DNA of 64,000 nt from NCBI RefSeq assembly GCF_048892425.1, contig NZ_JBLZHU010000001.1, forward strand, positions 558,001 to 622,000, in the 5' to 3' direction. The notes beneath the pieces were generated by a model that was not told the origin of the DNA, made no database searches, and was given only the letters and a program-made list of their open reading frames with translations. A program made the position numbers and the translations under genes. This DNA is from Pacificispira sp002696645. Its GTDB lineage: Bacteria; Pseudomonadota; Alphaproteobacteria; UBA8366; Aestuariispiraceae. Every line of letters starts with the position of its first letter. The stretch's first letter is position 1. Shown here one piece after another: positions 62,415 to 64,000 of this stretch.

Positions 62415-63854
62415 TCACGATTCGCCGGGCGCGGGGACGGCGTATCCTTCTTCGGAATATTGTTTCAGCTTATTGCGCAATGTCCGGATTGAAATGCCCA
62501 GGATATTGGCCGCATGGGTGCGGTTGCCAAGATAATGGCCCAGCGTATCGATGATCAGGTCCCGCTCCACATCCGCGACGGTGCGCCCAACCATTGCGCC
62601 TCCCGCTTGTTCCTTGCCTGCTTGGTCCTTGCTGGCATGGCTTTGATCCTCTGCCCCAGAAGGCAGCGGTGACATCGGGGCCGCAGGGGCTGGGGCAGGA
62701 GAGGACGGGGCAGGCGACATAGCGGGCGCAGGATCGGTAGCAGGGGCCTTGGGCTTTTCTGTCAGCAGGATCGCATCCGTGTCGATCTCTTCCCCCGACG
62801 CCAACAACACGGCGCGATGCATGGTGTTTTCTAATTCCCGCACATTGCCTGGCCAGTGATAGGCTTGCAGCATGGCGCTTGCCTCTGCCGACAGGGTGCG
62901 CGCGGGCGCGCCGTTCGCCTCCGTATATTTCTTGACGAAATAGCTGGCCAACAGGGGGATATCCATCGGGCGTTCCGCCAGCGACGGCAGATCCAGATTG
63001 ACCACGTTCAGGCGGTAATACAAATCTTCCCGGAATTCCCCAGCCTTCACAGACTCCTGCAAATTGCGGTTCGAAGTTGCCAGGATTCGGACATCAACCT
63101 TGACCGGCTTGCTGCCGCCGACTCGATCGATTTCACGCTCCTGCAAGGCGCGCAACAGCTTGGCCTGAAGACGCGGATCCATTTCGCTGACTTCATCCAG
63201 CAGCAACGTGCCGCCATTGGCTTCTTCAAACTTGCCAACGCGGCGCGCGATGGCACCGGAAAAAGCGCCTTTTTCGTGCCCAAACAACTCGCTTTCCAGC
63301 AGGTTTTCGGGAATGGCGGCACAGTTGACGGCGACGAAGGTTCCTGTGGCCCGTCTGGATTTGGCATGGATATAGCGGGCCATAACCTCTTTACCGGTCC
63401 CGGATTGTCCGGTGATCAGGACAGAGGCGTCGGAGGGTGCAATCTGGTCGGCCAGCTTGATCACCCGCTTGGTTGCGGGATCGCTGTGAATGATGCTGGT
63501 GCTTTCTTCGGCAACGGCTTCCAGAACCGCAGCAATCAGTTCCGGATCCGGCGGCAGGGGAATGTATTCCTTGGCCCCGGCGCGGATGGCGGCAGCGGCG
63601 GTCTGCGCGTCAGTACCGTCCATGCCGCAGGCAACGACGGGCGTATTGATCCGCTCCGCCAGCAGGGCCTTACACAGGCGCTCTATATTCAGGCGCACGT
63701 CGATCAGGACGACATCAGCCCCTTTGCCATTGCGTAAATGCTCCAGCCCCTGGTCAATCGCATCGACCGCCGCCACTTTCGCGCCGCGTTGGATGGCAAT
63801 TTGGCTGGCGCCTGTCATGTGCCCTTCAAGGGTTCCGATGATGAGTAGTTTCAT
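62415..63854 (-). CDS. flbD: FlbD-type sigma-54 activator with degenerate receiver
   Basis: The protein has 479 residues. The receiver-like N-domain keeps D52 (LIDVR) but lacks the acidic pocket (MKLLIIGTLEG) and the Lys (IPLPPD). The AAA+ core has GQSGTGKE (149-156) and the sigma-54 loop as GAFSGA (196-201), with Ser for the usual Thr. A Pro/Ala-rich linker of about 60 residues leads to a Fis-type helix-turn-helix (HAANILGISIRTLRNKLKQY). It activates late flagellar genes. Confidence 0.9.
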   Translation of the reverse strand: MKLLIIGTLEGHMTGASQIAIQRGAKVAAVDAIDQGLEHLRNGKGADVVLIDVRLNIERLCKALLAERINTPVVACGMDGTDAQTAAAAIRAGAKEYIPLPPDPELIAAVLEAVAEESTSIIHSDPATKRVIKLADQIAPSDASVLITGQSGTGKEVMARYIHAKSRRATGTFVAVNCAAIPENLLESELFGHEKGAFSGAIARRVGKFEEANGGTLLLDEVSEMDPRLQAKLLRALQEREIDRVGGSKPVKVDVRILATSNRNLQESVKAGEFREDLYYRLNVVNLDLPSLAERPMDIPLLASYFVKKYTEANGAPARTLSAEASAMLQAYHWPGNVRELENTMHRAVLLASGEEIDTDAILLTEKPKAPATDPAPAMSPAPSSPAPAPAAPMSPLPSGAEDQSHASKDQAGKEQAGGAMVGRTVADVERDLIIDTLGHYLGNRTHAANILGISIRTLRNKLKQYSEEGYAVPAPGES

Positions 63855-63860
63855 GGCCTC

Positions 63861-64000
63861 TTATCCGAAGTAATCCACCCGTTCGGACGGGGGCAGTACG
63901 GTGTTGAACAGCATTTCCAGGCGGCGCGGGTTTTCCTGACGACCGATAGACGACGCCGCCATGACATAAAGCTGATTGAGTAACATATCCTCCGTCGCAT
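63861..64000 (-). CDS. 3' end of an unidentified gene upstream of flbD
   Basis: Only the last 45 residues are visible, ending RRLEMLFNTVLPPSERVDYFG; the gene runs off the right edge. It lies 6 bp upstream of the flbD start and is likely in the same flagellar operon. In related genomes fliN or fliH stands here, but the residues do not prove either. Confidence 0.5.
   Translation of the reverse strand, partial: ATEDMLLNQLYVMAASSIGRQENPRRLEMLFNTVLPPSERVDYFG

Overview
The window is about 64 kb of a moderately GC-rich alphaproteobacterial chromosome. The case rests on a CtrA cell-cycle regulator next to flagellar genes (ctrA / fliI-fliJ), a FlbD-type activator beside flhA-flhF-flhG, a candidate GANTC (CcrM-type) methylation site in the ctrA/fliI gap, thrS-infC synteny, an IF-3 with the alphaproteobacterial N-terminus, TamA/TamB and a LivGFHMK transporter. 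A marine or soil Rhodospirillales-like heterotroph fits best; I cannot name the genus. I see no rRNA, tRNA, CRISPR array, insertion sequence or prophage.

Left part (1-10.9 kb): the end of a thiamine-diphosphate enzyme of the acetolactate synthase family; a copper module (cytochrome c and CueR facing CopA, with two back-to-back CueR-type promoters); a MAPEG protein, a TetR regulator and a dimethylglycine/sarcosine dehydrogenase-like flavoprotein; a tight yqaA-bluB-rsmD-rluB series (read right to left); and tadA.

Middle part (10.9-31.7 kb): a 498-bp gap, an M48 lipoprotein protease, a divergent DUF4198/HupE pair around a perfect palindrome, an Ada-like DNA repair/regulator protein, an MFS carrier, a TPR protein, an epimerase, an unknown membrane protein, LPS-type glycosyltransferases, and thrS-infC. 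The thrS leader can fold two hairpins that each look like a tRNA-Thr anticodon arm, and infC appears to start at AUA. Together these suggest feedback control of both translation genes. Then come a two-component system divergent from a PepSY protein/cytochrome b561 pair, and an LTA-synthase-family phosphotransferase.

Right-middle part (31.8-53.2 kb): a complete branched-chain-amino-acid-type ABC transporter, a ferritin-like diiron protein, tamA-tamB, a class IV aminotransferase with a GNAT protein, a cassette of three unknown small genes, nrdB with two NrdR-type boxes 31 bp apart, a gamma-carbonic-anhydrase-like protein, a hydantoinase A protein, a hemerythrin with a changed ligand, a peptidase-M15-like protein and an AstE-like deacylase.

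Right end (53.2-64 kb): flagellar genes. ctrA diverges from fliI-fliJ; on the minus strand flbD-flhA-flhF-flhG and a FliK-like gene run leftward and end in a small gene whose product resembles the QueF T-fold reductase with most of its signature changed.
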